Source: an uncultured Parabacteroides sp. (GTDB taxonomy: Bacteria > Bacteroidota > Bacteroidia > Bacteroidales > Tannerellaceae). Taken from it: DNA of 14,908 nucleotides. The stretch's first letter is position 1; every line of letters starts with the position of its first letter. A program made the translations under genes and the position numbers. A model generated the notes under the pieces. It ran no database searches. It saw nothing but the letters and a program-made list of their open reading frames with translations, and was not told the origin of the DNA. This document shows positions 1 to 7,140 of this stretch, one piece after another. The stretch spans positions 1 through 14,908 of the forward strand of contig USAD01000029.1 in the NCBI GenBank assembly GCA_900552415.1. Reading direction: 5' to 3'.

Positions 1-366
1 CTGGGTGAACACTTCGTTGATTTCCGTCTTCACCCGGTTGCGGAAACGGTTGATGGTAATGAAGTCCGGTTTCTCGTATCCGGCCAGCCAAATATAATGA
101 ATGTCACGGTGAAGGAGGCTTTCTATTTTCCGGCAGGAGTAGATGTTGTTCATGTAGGCATACAGAATGACCTTGAGCATCATTCGGGGATGATAAGGGC
201 TGCGCCCGCATTCCTTGTATAACTTCCTGAAACTTTCAAGGTTCAGGCTTTCAACTAAAGCGTTTACCATACGAACCGGATCGTTTTCTGCAATATCCGC
301 ATCTATTCTTTGAGGGAAAAGCACTGTCTGGTTGGAATTGTAAGGACGAAAATGTATCTTTGCCAT
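1..366 (-). CDS. IS1182-family transposase, N-terminal part (runs off the left edge)
   Basis: The minus strand reads from an ATG at 366 through 122 codons to the edge without a stop. The protein begins MAKIHFRPYNSNQTVLFPQR and contains GRSPYHPRMMLKVILYAYMN, then IYSCRKIE and WLAGYEKPDFITINRFR. These are the hallmarks of the transposase N-terminal domain (DUF772) found in IS1182-type elements of Bacteroidetes. From knowledge of the family, full proteins are around 500 residues or more with a DDE catalytic core downstream, so only about the first quarter is visible and no catalytic residues can be checked. It would cut and join the IS ends. A promoter sits just upstream, so this looks like the intact 5' end of the gene. 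Whether the copy is active cannot be told. Confidence 0.9.
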   Translation of the reverse strand, partial: MAKIHFRPYNSNQTVLFPQRIDADIAENDPVRMVNALVESLNLESFRKLYKECGRSPYHPRMMLKVILYAYMNNIYSCRKIESLLHRDIHYIWLAGYEKPDFITINRFRNRVKTEINEVFTQ

Positions 367-384
367 AGTGAAAATCTTTGTGCC

Positions 385-415
385 TAAAGATACAAAATCT
401 TTAGGGAATAACAAA
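385..415 (-). promoter_or_regulatory. Transposase promoter (Bacteroidetes -33/-7 type)
   Basis: On the minus strand TTTG (plus-strand 412-415) is followed after 19 bases by TATCTTTA (plus-strand 385-392). This differs at one position from the Bacteroidetes -7 consensus TAnnTTTG. The ATG at 366 lies about 19 bases beyond, giving a very short leader. The -7 box is embedded in a perfect 9-bp inverted repeat (383-391 and 397-405, 5-base loop), which could be an operator or a transposase-binding site; this last point is inference. Confidence 0.6.
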
Positions 416-444
416 GCCCCAGCTTGTGAAAGTCGGGGCTTTGT
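411..444. repeat. Inverted repeat / hairpin upstream of the transposase
   Basis: ACAAAGCCCC (411-420) and GGGGCTTTGT (435-444) are perfectly complementary 10-base arms around a 14-base loop that can add a short inner CTT/AAG stem. The arm at 411-420 overlaps the -33 element of the transposase promoter. There is no T-run directly after either arm, so it is a poor terminator. It could be part of the IS end or a regulatory hairpin. Confidence 0.6.
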
Positions 445-448
445 GCGT

Positions 449-482
449 AAAAAAAAGAAGGTGTGCTTTTTGACACACCTTC
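449..482 (-). terminator. Rho-independent terminator facing the IS transposase
   Basis: Read on the minus strand, the arms 482-474 and 465-457 (GAAGGTGTG and its complement, 8-base loop) form a 9-bp stem. Eight consecutive T follow (plus-strand A449-A456). This is a textbook intrinsic terminator for leftward transcription. It would stop transcripts coming from the ATPase remnant before they reach the transposase promoter, either as the ATPase gene's own terminator or as insulation belonging to the IS. Confidence 0.75.
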
Positions 483-548
483 ATTGTGTATTTGCCCCTC
501 CTTTTTTCGCATTTGAGGTGAAACCATAAAACAAAACATAACAGTGGA

Positions 549-600
549 TTTTCCATCGCACTGCAGTGTATTTCTAATTTCACTGCAGTGCGATGGAAAA
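549..600. repeat. Perfect 20-bp inverted repeat with nested palindromes
   Basis: The left arm 549-568 (TTTTCCATCGCACTGCAGTG) and right arm 581-600 are exact reverse complements separated by 12 AT-rich bases. The inner ten bases of each arm, CACTGCAGTG, are themselves palindromic, so the site holds four copies of the CACTG half-site. Outside it, ACAGTGG (541-547) and CCACTGT (612-618) form a further imperfectly spaced pair. The structure is too long for chance. It could be a transposon end, a protein-binding site or a strong cruciform; the sequence does not decide between these. Confidence 0.85.
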
Positions 601-675
601 AGTTCTTTCAACCACTGTCATATTTTGATTCGTTATGCCATTTGAGGATTCTATCCAAAGTTCTTCATCTGTGCA

Positions 676-1191
676 TTATATTCCCAACTCCCTTTTTAGC
701 CACACTTTCATCACCGGATCAGGAATGACAACTTGTCGTTTCTCAACCTCTATGAGTTCTTTCTTGACCAAAGCCCGTTTTACAATACTGACATTAGCGG
801 ACGAACCGAGCTGATATTTATGCAAGACCTCCTGTGTGGTAAACTCGTTGTGAATACCATCTATAATGGCTCGCAGGAAATTCATTTGATAAGTTGTCAA
901 GCTCTCGGTCTGCTTCTCAAATAACGGAGTATTCTGGTCTATGATATCCTGATATGCGGCCTCGAAATCTTGTTCTGTTGCAACTCTATCCGTATGAATC
1001 CATACCAACCATGCTAACTGTTGTACATACGAAGAATGATTATCCACTTTTTGGCAAATCTTCTCAGCCAGCTCTTCAGAGATTTGTTTGCCAGTAACTT
1101 CAAACCGTCTGCAAATATATTTTATCCAATCTTGCGTACCGATCTTTGACAGATAAATTGCATCTCCAAATTTATAGAACGGGTAACTCTT
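676..1191 (-). pseudogene. 5'-truncated AAA-type ATPase, C-terminal remnant
   Basis: The minus-strand frame is open from 1191 to a stop at 676-678 and encodes 171 residues. It begins KSYPFYKFGDAIYLSKI, then GTQDWIKYICRRF, KVDNHSSYVQQLAWLVW, and ends with a winged-helix-like segment (TTQEVLHKYQLGSSANVSIVKRALVKKELIE). I recognise this as the C-terminal half of the archaeal-type AAA ATPases common in Bacteroides (about 370 to 400 residues, from family knowledge). The N-terminal half with Walker A and Walker B is absent. The frame stops at three consecutive stop codons (1192-1200), and no matching sequence is evident further upstream. A GTG at 1047 opens a 123-residue frame, but homology continues before it, so this is a decayed fragment and not a small gene. 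It lies beside an IS, a plausible cause of the deletion. Confidence 0.75.
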
Positions 1192-1298
1192 TTATTACTA
1201 ATAAGATTATTACAACCCTGTGTTTCCTTGTATAAAACTTTGTTATCCAATTGAGAGAGTTGTTCATGCGGGCCTTCAGCATATCCTCAAAAATATGA

Positions 1299-1337
1299 AT
1301 CCGTGTTCATCTGTTGCGATCTGTGCTATCCGTGTGC
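1299..1337. repeat. Degenerate decamer tandem repeat (ATCCGTGT type)
   Basis: Four consecutive units begin with ATCYGT: ATCCGTGTTC (1299), ATCTGTTGCG (1309), ATCTGTGCT (1319) and ATCCGTGTGC (1328). Spacing is 10, 10 and 9 bases. On the other strand it reads as runs of ACACGGAT/ACACAGAT, a phrase I recall from intergenic DNA of Bacteroides relatives. The function is unknown. Confidence 0.5.
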
Positions 1338-1446
1338 TTTACCGCATTTCTTATGATTACAAATCCGCTCCGGCCGTTAAATATTTTGAAATCCTCTCTG
1401 TTTTTCGGTTTGTGTATTGTTTCCGCGGATTTGTGCACCGGATAAA

Positions 1447-1478
1447 ATTGGTTTTGTTCTGTCAAATTCCTACATTTG
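1447..1478 (+). promoter_or_regulatory. Probable promoter of the efflux operon
   Basis: ATTG (1447-1450) is followed after 20 bases by TACATTTG (1471-1478), a full match to the Bacteroidetes -7 motif TAnnTTTG; the -33 element matches at three of four bases. Transcription would start near 1485 and give a leader of about 35 bases before the ATG at 1521. No other good candidate lies closer to the gene. Confidence 0.6.
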
Positions 1479-1520
1479 GGGGCAAGCAACTTTGTTTTGG
1501 TTTTAAATCTAAGCGATATT

Positions 1521-2597
1521 ATGGATAAAATGAAAGTGAGAGGCGTGATTGGGATCTTGTTGGTTGGTTTGGCCGGTTGGCTGAGCGCTTGTGGCGGAAA
1601 ATCCGAGCCGGAGGAGGAACAGACGGTGCAGACCTCCTTGATGCAGGAGACCAGCCAAGTGACGGTGATGACCTTGAGCGAGACCGATTTCAACCCGGTC
1701 CTGATCAGTAACGGTAAGCTCGCGGCGCAGCGGCGGGCGGAGTTGCGTTTCGAGGTGTCCGGTCGGCTGGCCCATGTGTCGGCCCATAATGGCGAGCGGG
1801 TTGCCGCCGGGCAGGAGATCGCCCGCCTCGATTCTTTCCGTCTTCATAACGCGACCGAGAAGGCCCTGGAGGCTTTCGAGAAGGCCAAGCTCGACCTGAA
1901 GGATGTCTTGATTGGCCAGGGGTACCTGCTGGAGGACTCGGCCCGGGTTCCCGCCGAGATCTGGCGCCTGGCCCGTACGCAAAGTGGCTACGAACAGGCG
2001 AGAGCCGCCTACGACCTGGCGGCCTACGAGGAACGTAACGCCGTGATCCGGGCACCATTCGCCGGGACGGTCGCCAATCTTTTTTCACGTGAGAACAATT
2101 GGGTCGGGACGGACGAGGCCTTTTGTCTCGTGATCGACCCGACGGCGATGGAGGTCGACTTTTCGGTGCTCGAGAATGAGCTGGCGTTGATCCGTGTGGG
2201 CGACGAGGTGGGCATCTCGCCATTCGCCGATCCCACGCGCGTGGCCGTCGGGGCGGTCAGCGAAGTCAATCCCTTGGTCGACGAGGATGGGCTGGTGCGT
2301 GTCAAGGCGGTGGTCCGTTCGTCGGAAGGCTTGTTTGATGGCATGAACGTCCGCGTACGGGTGCGCCGCTCGCTGGATAAACAACTGGTGGTGCCCAAGG
2401 GAGCGGTCGTGATGCGGTCGGGCAAGCAGGTGGTCTTCACGCTCGATGGCGACAAGGCCCTCTGGAACTACGTCCGCACCGGTCTGGAGAACGACTCCTG
2501 CTATACGATCGTCGAGGGCTTGAAACCCGGCGACCAGGTGATCACGAGCGGAAATATTAACCTGGCCCACGAGGCCCCTGTCAAGGTATTGCCATGA
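1521..2597 (+). CDS. RND efflux periplasmic adaptor (MFP/HlyD family) lipoprotein
   Basis: This 358-residue protein is the adaptor that would link the RND pump to an outer membrane channel. Residues 1-23 form a lipoprotein signal ending in the lipobox LSAC with Cys24, followed by an acidic linker (KSEPEEE). The first lipoyl half is near residues 70-105 (FEVSGRLAHVSAHNGERVAAGQ), a helical hairpin spans about 105-175, and the second lipoyl half (VIRAPFAGTVANLF) is near 175-200. Beta-barrel and membrane-proximal domains follow, with VPKGAVVMRSGKQVVFTL and VEGLKPGDQVITSG near the end. I chose the ATG at 1521 because it precedes the signal peptide directly; the frame extends further upstream, but that would put nonsense residues before the signal. 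The stop overlaps the next start (ATGA), indicating translational coupling. Confidence 0.93.
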   Translation: MDKMKVRGVIGILLVGLAGWLSACGGKSEPEEEQTVQTSLMQETSQVTVMTLSETDFNPVLISNGKLAAQRRAELRFEVSGRLAHVSAHNGERVAAGQEIARLDSFRLHNATEKALEAFEKAKLDLKDVLIGQGYLLEDSARVPAEIWRLARTQSGYEQARAAYDLAAYEERNAVIRAPFAGTVANLFSRENNWVGTDEAFCLVIDPTAMEVDFSVLENELALIRVGDEVGISPFADPTRVAVGAVSEVNPLVDEDGLVRVKAVVRSSEGLFDGMNVRVRVRRSLDKQLVVPKGAVVMRSGKQVVFTLDGDKALWNYVRTGLENDSCYTIVEGLKPGDQVITSGNINLAHEAPVKVLP

Positions 2598-5500
2598 TTC
2601 AGTTCCTGCTACGTCGCCCCATTGCCGTATTCATGGCCTTCACGGCCTGTTTTCTGCTGGGTCTGGTGACCTATTTCACCTTGCCCATCTCCCTGCTGCC
2701 CGATATCGCCATTCCCGAGATCACGGTTCAGGTGAATGACCAGCAGGCCTCCGCCCGCGAGCTCGAGAATACGGTGGTCAAGCCGATCCGTCAGCAGTTG
2801 GCCCAGGTGGCCGGCCTCAGCGATATCCATAGCGAGACGCGCGACGGGGCGGGGTTGATCCGCTTGAGTTTCGACTTCGGGACCAATAACGATCTGGCTT
2901 TCATCGAGGTGAACGAGAAGATCGACGCCGCGATGAACAATCTGCCCCGCGAGGTGGATCGCCCGAGGGTGGTGAAGGCGAGCGCGACCGACGTGCCGGT
3001 GTTCTTCCTCAATTTGACGCTTCGCGAGGCGGGCGACGAGACGGCCTTCCTAACCCTCTGCCAATTCGCCGAGACCGTTATCAAGCGCCGCATCGAGCAG
3101 TTGCCGGAGGTGGCGATGGTCGATGTCACAGGTTTGCTGGAGCAAGAGTTACGCATCACGCCCGACATGGAGAAACTGCGGATGGCCGACCTCTCGCAGG
3201 CCGACCTGGAGGAGGCCTTGGCGACCTACAACGTGGAGCCGGGCAACCTGACGATTCGCGACGGCTATTATGAGTATAATGTCAAGATCTCGTCGTTGCT
3301 CCGTACGGCGGATGATGTCCGGAATATTTACCTGAAAAGCCACGACCGACTCTATCAATTCAAGGATTTGGCCCAAGTTGAGGTGGTGTCTCGCCAGCCG
3401 GATGGTTATGCCTTTGCGGATGGCAAGCGGGCCGTTACCCTCTCGATCATCAAGCAGTCCGACGAGAACATGGCCGACATGAAGGAGGCTTTGGCTGAGG
3501 TGACCGATTATTTCTCCGAGATCTATCCCGATATTAAGTTCACGATCACGCGCGACCAGACCGAACTGCTCGACTATACGATCTCGAACCTGAAGCAGAA
3601 CCTGTCGCTTGGTTTCCTCTTCATCTTTATTGTCGCGATCCTTTTCCTGGGCGATATGCGGAGCCCGATCGTGATCGGGTTGAGCATGACGGTGAGTATC
3701 GTCACCAGTTTCCTCTTTTTCTACCTGTTTAATATGTCGCTGAATATCATCTCGCTCTCCGGCCTGATCCTGGCGTTGGGTATGATGATCGACAGTTCGA
3801 TTATCGTGACGGAGAACATTGCGCAATACCGGGCGAAGGGGCAGGGCCTGGAGGAGGCTTGCGCCAGCGGCACGACCGAGGTGATCACGCCAATGCTCAG
3901 TTCGACATTGACGACCATTGCCGTGTTCGTCCCGTTGGTCTTTATGAGCGGTATCGCCGGCGCGATCTTCTACGACCAGGCCTTTGCCGTGACGGTCGGG
4001 TTGATGGTCTCTTATTTTACGGGTATCCTGTTGCTGCCGGTGCTCTATAAGCTGGTCTATCAATTACCTTCACCAAAAGGTTTTCTGGGACGGCTGAATT
4101 TACGGGAGATGGTGAACGACAGGGCGTTGGACCGTTTCTACGACGCCGGGGTTGAGTTTGTCTTCCGTCATAAGCGTTGGAGCCTGCTCTCTATCGTGGT
4201 GGCTATCCCGTTGTGCGCCTGGTTGTTCTATGAGATGCCCAAGAGCCGGATGCCGGAGATCGACCAGCAGGAGCTGATCGTGCATGTGGATTGGAACGAG
4301 AATATCCATTTGGATGAGAACTACGACCGGGTTAACCAACTGTTCCGGTTACTCGATGAGGAGGGCGCTTCGCATACGGCCTATATCGGACAACAACAAT
4401 TCCTGTTGAACCAGGAGGAAGAGCTGTCGGTCTCGGAAGCGGAGCTTTACCTGCGGACTGGGACACCCGAGGAGATCGAACCGTTGCGCCTGACGCTCGA
4501 CGAGTGGCTTCGGAAACATTATCCGAATGCGGTCTTCACCTTTGCGCCACCGGCGACCGTATTCGAGAAACTGTTCGTCACGGGCGAGGCCGACCTGGTG
4601 GCCGAATTGCGATCGAACAACCGGAGCGAGGCGACCGACGTGGCTTATTTGCGCTCGGTAGCTGGCGAGATCGGACGGCGGTCCGGTATGGAGCCGGTGG
4701 GTGTCGCTTTCGAGAACCAGTTGAACCTGACGATCGATTGGGATAAGCTGCTTCTTTATCGGGTGAGCTATGCGGAGGTGGAGCGGGCCTTGAAGACCGC
4801 TTTCCAGGAGAACGAGGTCGCGACCTTGCGCTCTTTCCAGCAGTATTTGCCGATCACGGTCGCGGGTGAGTCGCTGGCGATCGACGAGATCTTGCGGACA
4901 ACCCTGGTCGCTACGACACCTGATGAGCAGGAAGGCCGGGTGAATTATATACCACTGGAGGCCTTTATCAAGGTCTCCACAGCCGAGGACCTGAAGACCT
5001 TGACCGCTGGGAAGGATGGCGAGTATGTCCCCTTCTCTTTCTATGGCGTTAAGGATGCCGGGCGGTTGATGGACGCCACACGGCAGGTCATTGCGGAGAA
5101 ACCTAACTGGGAGGTGGATTTCTCCGGCAGCTTCTTCTCGAACCAGCGGATGCTGAATGAGCTGGTGGTAATCTTGCTTGTCTCCATCCTGTTGATGTAT
5201 TTTATCCTGGCTGCCCAGTTCGAGAACTTCAGGCAACCGTTGATCGTCCTGTTGGAGATCCCGATCGATGTGGCCGCCTCATTGTTGGTCTTGTGGGTCT
5301 GCGGCCATACGTTGAACTTGATGAGCGCGATCGGTATCGTGGTAACCTGTGGTATCATTATTAACGACTCCATCCTGAAGCTGGATGCTATAAACGAGTA
5401 CCGAAAGGCGGGCATGCCTTTGATGGACGCGATCCATGAAGCGGGGCGGCGGCGTTTGCGGCCGATCATTATGACCTCGCTGACGACCATCTTTGGCATG

Positions 5501-5650
5501 GTGCCGCTCCTTTTCTCATTTGATATCGGTAGTGAGTTGCAGAAGCCCTTGTCGATCGCCATGATCGCGGCCATGCTGATCGGCACGATGGTCAGCTTAT
5601 TTATAATTCCATTAGTTTATTGGTATATTTATAGGAGAGAAGAGGCATGA
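2594..5650 (+). CDS. RND efflux permease 1 (AcrB/HAE1-type)
   Basis: This 1018-residue inner membrane protein has the RND layout: TM1 at residues 10-30, a large periplasmic loop, TM2-6 about 335-490, TM7 about 528-547, a second large loop, and TM8-12 about 855-1015. Family phrases include FTACFLLGLVTYF..LPISLLPD near the N-terminus and MTSLTTIFGMVPLLF near the end. It should export a drug, metabolite or lipid using the proton gradient; the substrate is not readable. In TM4 the motif is GMMIDSSIIVTENI: Asp400 matches the first of AcrB's paired aspartates (D407), but the second (D408) is Ser401. In TM10 the AcrB lysine (K940) position is Asn924 (GIIINDSILKLD). The start overlaps the adaptor stop by 4 bases and the end overlaps the TolC-like start by 4. 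Confidence 0.95.
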   Translation: MIQFLLRRPIAVFMAFTACFLLGLVTYFTLPISLLPDIAIPEITVQVNDQQASARELENTVVKPIRQQLAQVAGLSDIHSETRDGAGLIRLSFDFGTNNDLAFIEVNEKIDAAMNNLPREVDRPRVVKASATDVPVFFLNLTLREAGDETAFLTLCQFAETVIKRRIEQLPEVAMVDVTGLLEQELRITPDMEKLRMADLSQADLEEALATYNVEPGNLTIRDGYYEYNVKISSLLRTADDVRNIYLKSHDRLYQFKDLAQVEVVSRQPDGYAFADGKRAVTLSIIKQSDENMADMKEALAEVTDYFSEIYPDIKFTITRDQTELLDYTISNLKQNLSLGFLFIFIVAILFLGDMRSPIVIGLSMTVSIVTSFLFFYLFNMSLNIISLSGLILALGMMIDSSIIVTENIAQYRAKGQGLEEACASGTTEVITPMLSSTLTTIAVFVPLVFMSGIAGAIFYDQAFAVTVGLMVSYFTGILLLPVLYKLVYQLPSPKGFLGRLNLREMVNDRALDRFYDAGVEFVFRHKRWSLLSIVVAIPLCAWLFYEMPKSRMPEIDQQELIVHVDWNENIHLDENYDRVNQLFRLLDEEGASHTAYIGQQQFLLNQEEELSVSEAELYLRTGTPEEIEPLRLTLDEWLRKHYPNAVFTFAPPATVFEKLFVTGEADLVAELRSNNRSEATDVAYLRSVAGEIGRRSGMEPVGVAFENQLNLTIDWDKLLLYRVSYAEVERALKTAFQENEVATLRSFQQYLPITVAGESLAIDEILRTTLVATTPDEQEGRVNYIPLEAFIKVSTAEDLKTLTAGKDGEYVPFSFYGVKDAGRLMDATRQVIAEKPNWEVDFSGSFFSNQRMLNELVVILLVSILLMYFILAAQFENFRQPLIVLLEIPIDVAASLLVLWVCGHTLNLMSAIGIVVTCGIIINDSILKLDAINEYRKAGMPLMDAIHEAGRRRLRPIIMTSLTTIFGMVPLLFSFDIGSELQKPLSIAMIAAMLIGTMVSLFIIPLVYWYIYRREEA

Positions 5651-7140
5651 GAAAACAGTTATTCTATCGCTGCCTGTTGTGGTTGGCCATCTGGGCCGGA
5701 AACATAGGAATTAACCGGGCACAGTCGGTCGTGCTCACTTTGGGGGAGACGATCGAGCTGGCGGCTGACAGCTCGTTGGAGGCGTTCCGCACGAGGAACC
5801 TCTATCTTTCCGGTTATTGGGAGTTTCGTAATTATAAGGCGGAGCGTTTGCCAAGCCTGACCCTCAACCTGACGCCGGCGCAATATTAACACGACATCAC
5901 AAGCCGTTACGACACGGAGCCGGATAACGATGTTTACCGGACACAACAATCCTTCTATGCGGGAGGCAATCTGGAGATCAAGCAGAATTTCGATTGGCTG
6001 GGCGGTAGCTTTTATGTGGATACCGATCTGGGTTATATGCGCTATTTCGGCGACCAGACCTACAACCAGTTCACCTCGGTCCCGATCCGGATCGGCTATA
6101 TGCAGGATCTGATCGGTTACAACGCGTTCCGTTGGGAGAAGAAGATCGAGCCCTTGAAATACGAGAAGGTCAAGAAAGAGCTGCTTTATAATATTGAGGG
6201 AATTAGCGAGCAGGCGACAAACTATTTCTTCGAGCTGGCGATGGCCCAGGTGGAATACGATATGGCCCGTGAGAACGTGGCCAACAGCGATACGCTCTAT
6301 CGGATCGGCCAGGAGCGCCATAAGATCGCGGCGATCAGTAGGGCGGACCTGTTGACTCTCCGGCTTGACGCGACTAATGCCCGCAATACCCTGCAGAACG
6401 CCGACATCGCCTTGAAGCGGGCGATGTTCAGTCTTTCCTCATTCCTGAATATGGAGAAGGGGACAAATATCCGTCTACGTTTGCCCTCACGCCCAAGGGA
6501 ACTGGATATCCAGGTAGATCAGGCTTTGAGTTTGGCCCGCGAGAATAACCCGGACTATCTGGCGATGCGCCAACAGGTATTGGAGGCCGAACAAGAGGTG
6601 GATAAGACCCGGAAGGAGTCGTGGTTCAACGCCTCGTTGAACGCGAGTGTCGGTTTCAACCAAGTAGCTTCGAACTTCAGGGATGTCTATAAGGATCCTT
6701 CCCGGCAGGATTTGGTTTCCATCTCCATATCGATCCCCTTGGTGGATTGGGGCGTCCGGAAAGGGAAGCATAACATTGCCAAGAGCAACCTGAATATCGC
6801 CCAGATCTCTTCACGGCAGCAGGAGGTGAGCCTGGAGGAGGAGGTGATCATAACCGTGAGTGATTTTCAGGTTCAGCAACAGTTGATCACAAGCGCGGAG
6901 GAGGCGTTGGATATCGCTTCCATGGCTTACGATGAGACGAAGCAGCGCTTTGTCATCGGTAAGGCGGACATCAGTAGCCTGACTCTAGCCTGGAATCGCC
7001 AGCAGGAGGCTCAGCGGAATTACGTGACCGCCTTGCAGAACTATTGGTTGAGTTATTATAAGATTCGCAAGTTGACCCTGTTCGATTTTGAGACTGGGCT
7101 TTCCTTGTCTAACGAGTTTGATTACGAGCATGGATTATAA
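5647..7140 (+). pseudogene. TolC-family outer membrane efflux protein, interrupted by an in-frame stop
   Basis: The ATG at 5647 starts a signal peptide (LLWLAIWAGNIGINRAQS, cleavage likely near residue 26) and a mature N-terminus (LTLGETIELAADSSLEAF) typical of outer membrane efflux proteins. Codon 81 (5887-5889) is TAA. The same frame then stays open to 7140 with full family character: SRYDTEPDNDVYRTQQSF, YAGGNLEIKQNFDWLGGSFY, GYMRYFGDQTYNQFTSVPIR, RWEKKIEPLKYEKVKKELLYN, then long coiled-coil helices and a second OEP repeat (about residues 290-480). Without the stop it would be 497 residues, a normal TolC-family length. No frameshift is involved. The 5' piece would be an 80-residue secreted stub, and any internally initiated 3' product would lack a signal peptide. 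The gene overlaps both neighbours, so a premature stop may also reduce translation of permease 2. A sequencing error is the main alternative. Confidence 0.88.

Larger units (their letters stand above)
367..675. other. Gene-free stretch between IS transposase and ATPase remnant
   Basis: No convincing gene is present. The stretch holds the transposase promoter, two hairpins including a strong leftward terminator, and the long palindrome centred near 575. One IS end must lie here if the element is complete, but the other IS end is outside the window, so the boundary and any target duplication cannot be defined. Open frames here are short and run through the hairpins. Confidence 0.7.
1192..1520. 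other. Non-coding stretch between ATPase remnant and efflux operon
   Basis: No supported gene is present. It contains the break point of the ATPase remnant (about 1192), the decamer repeat at 1299-1337 and the likely operon promoter at 1447-1478. The short open frames on both strands here have no recognisable protein features. No regulator gene, which often sits here in RND operons, was found. Confidence 0.65.

Noticed and set aside
384..611. A 75-codon minus-strand frame near the IS
   Set aside because: It runs through the palindrome and both hairpins, has no recognisable family features and no good start context.
1476..1520. An upstream TTG start extending the adaptor by 15 residues
   Set aside because: The added residues would precede a proper lipoprotein signal, and the TTG lies within the predicted promoter. 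ATG 1521 fits better.
3149..4063. A 304-codon open frame on the minus strand inside permease 1
   Set aside because: Antisense shadow of a clearly recognised RND permease. Its composition (many His, Asp, Arg, Gln) is typical of such artefacts.
5647..5889. A stand-alone 80-residue secreted protein
   Set aside because: Its sequence is the N-terminus of a TolC-family protein that continues in the same frame after the stop, so it is a fragment.
5887..5889. Stop-codon reassignment or programmed readthrough in this organism
   Set aside because: Neighbouring genes end normally at TAA and TGA, and no readthrough signal or structure is evident. A point mutation or sequencing error is simpler.
7088..7129. 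A TTG start for permease 2, 14 codons upstream
   Set aside because: The extra residues are not typical of RND N-termini, and the region codes for the end of the TolC-like protein. The ATG at 7130 directly precedes the first membrane segment.
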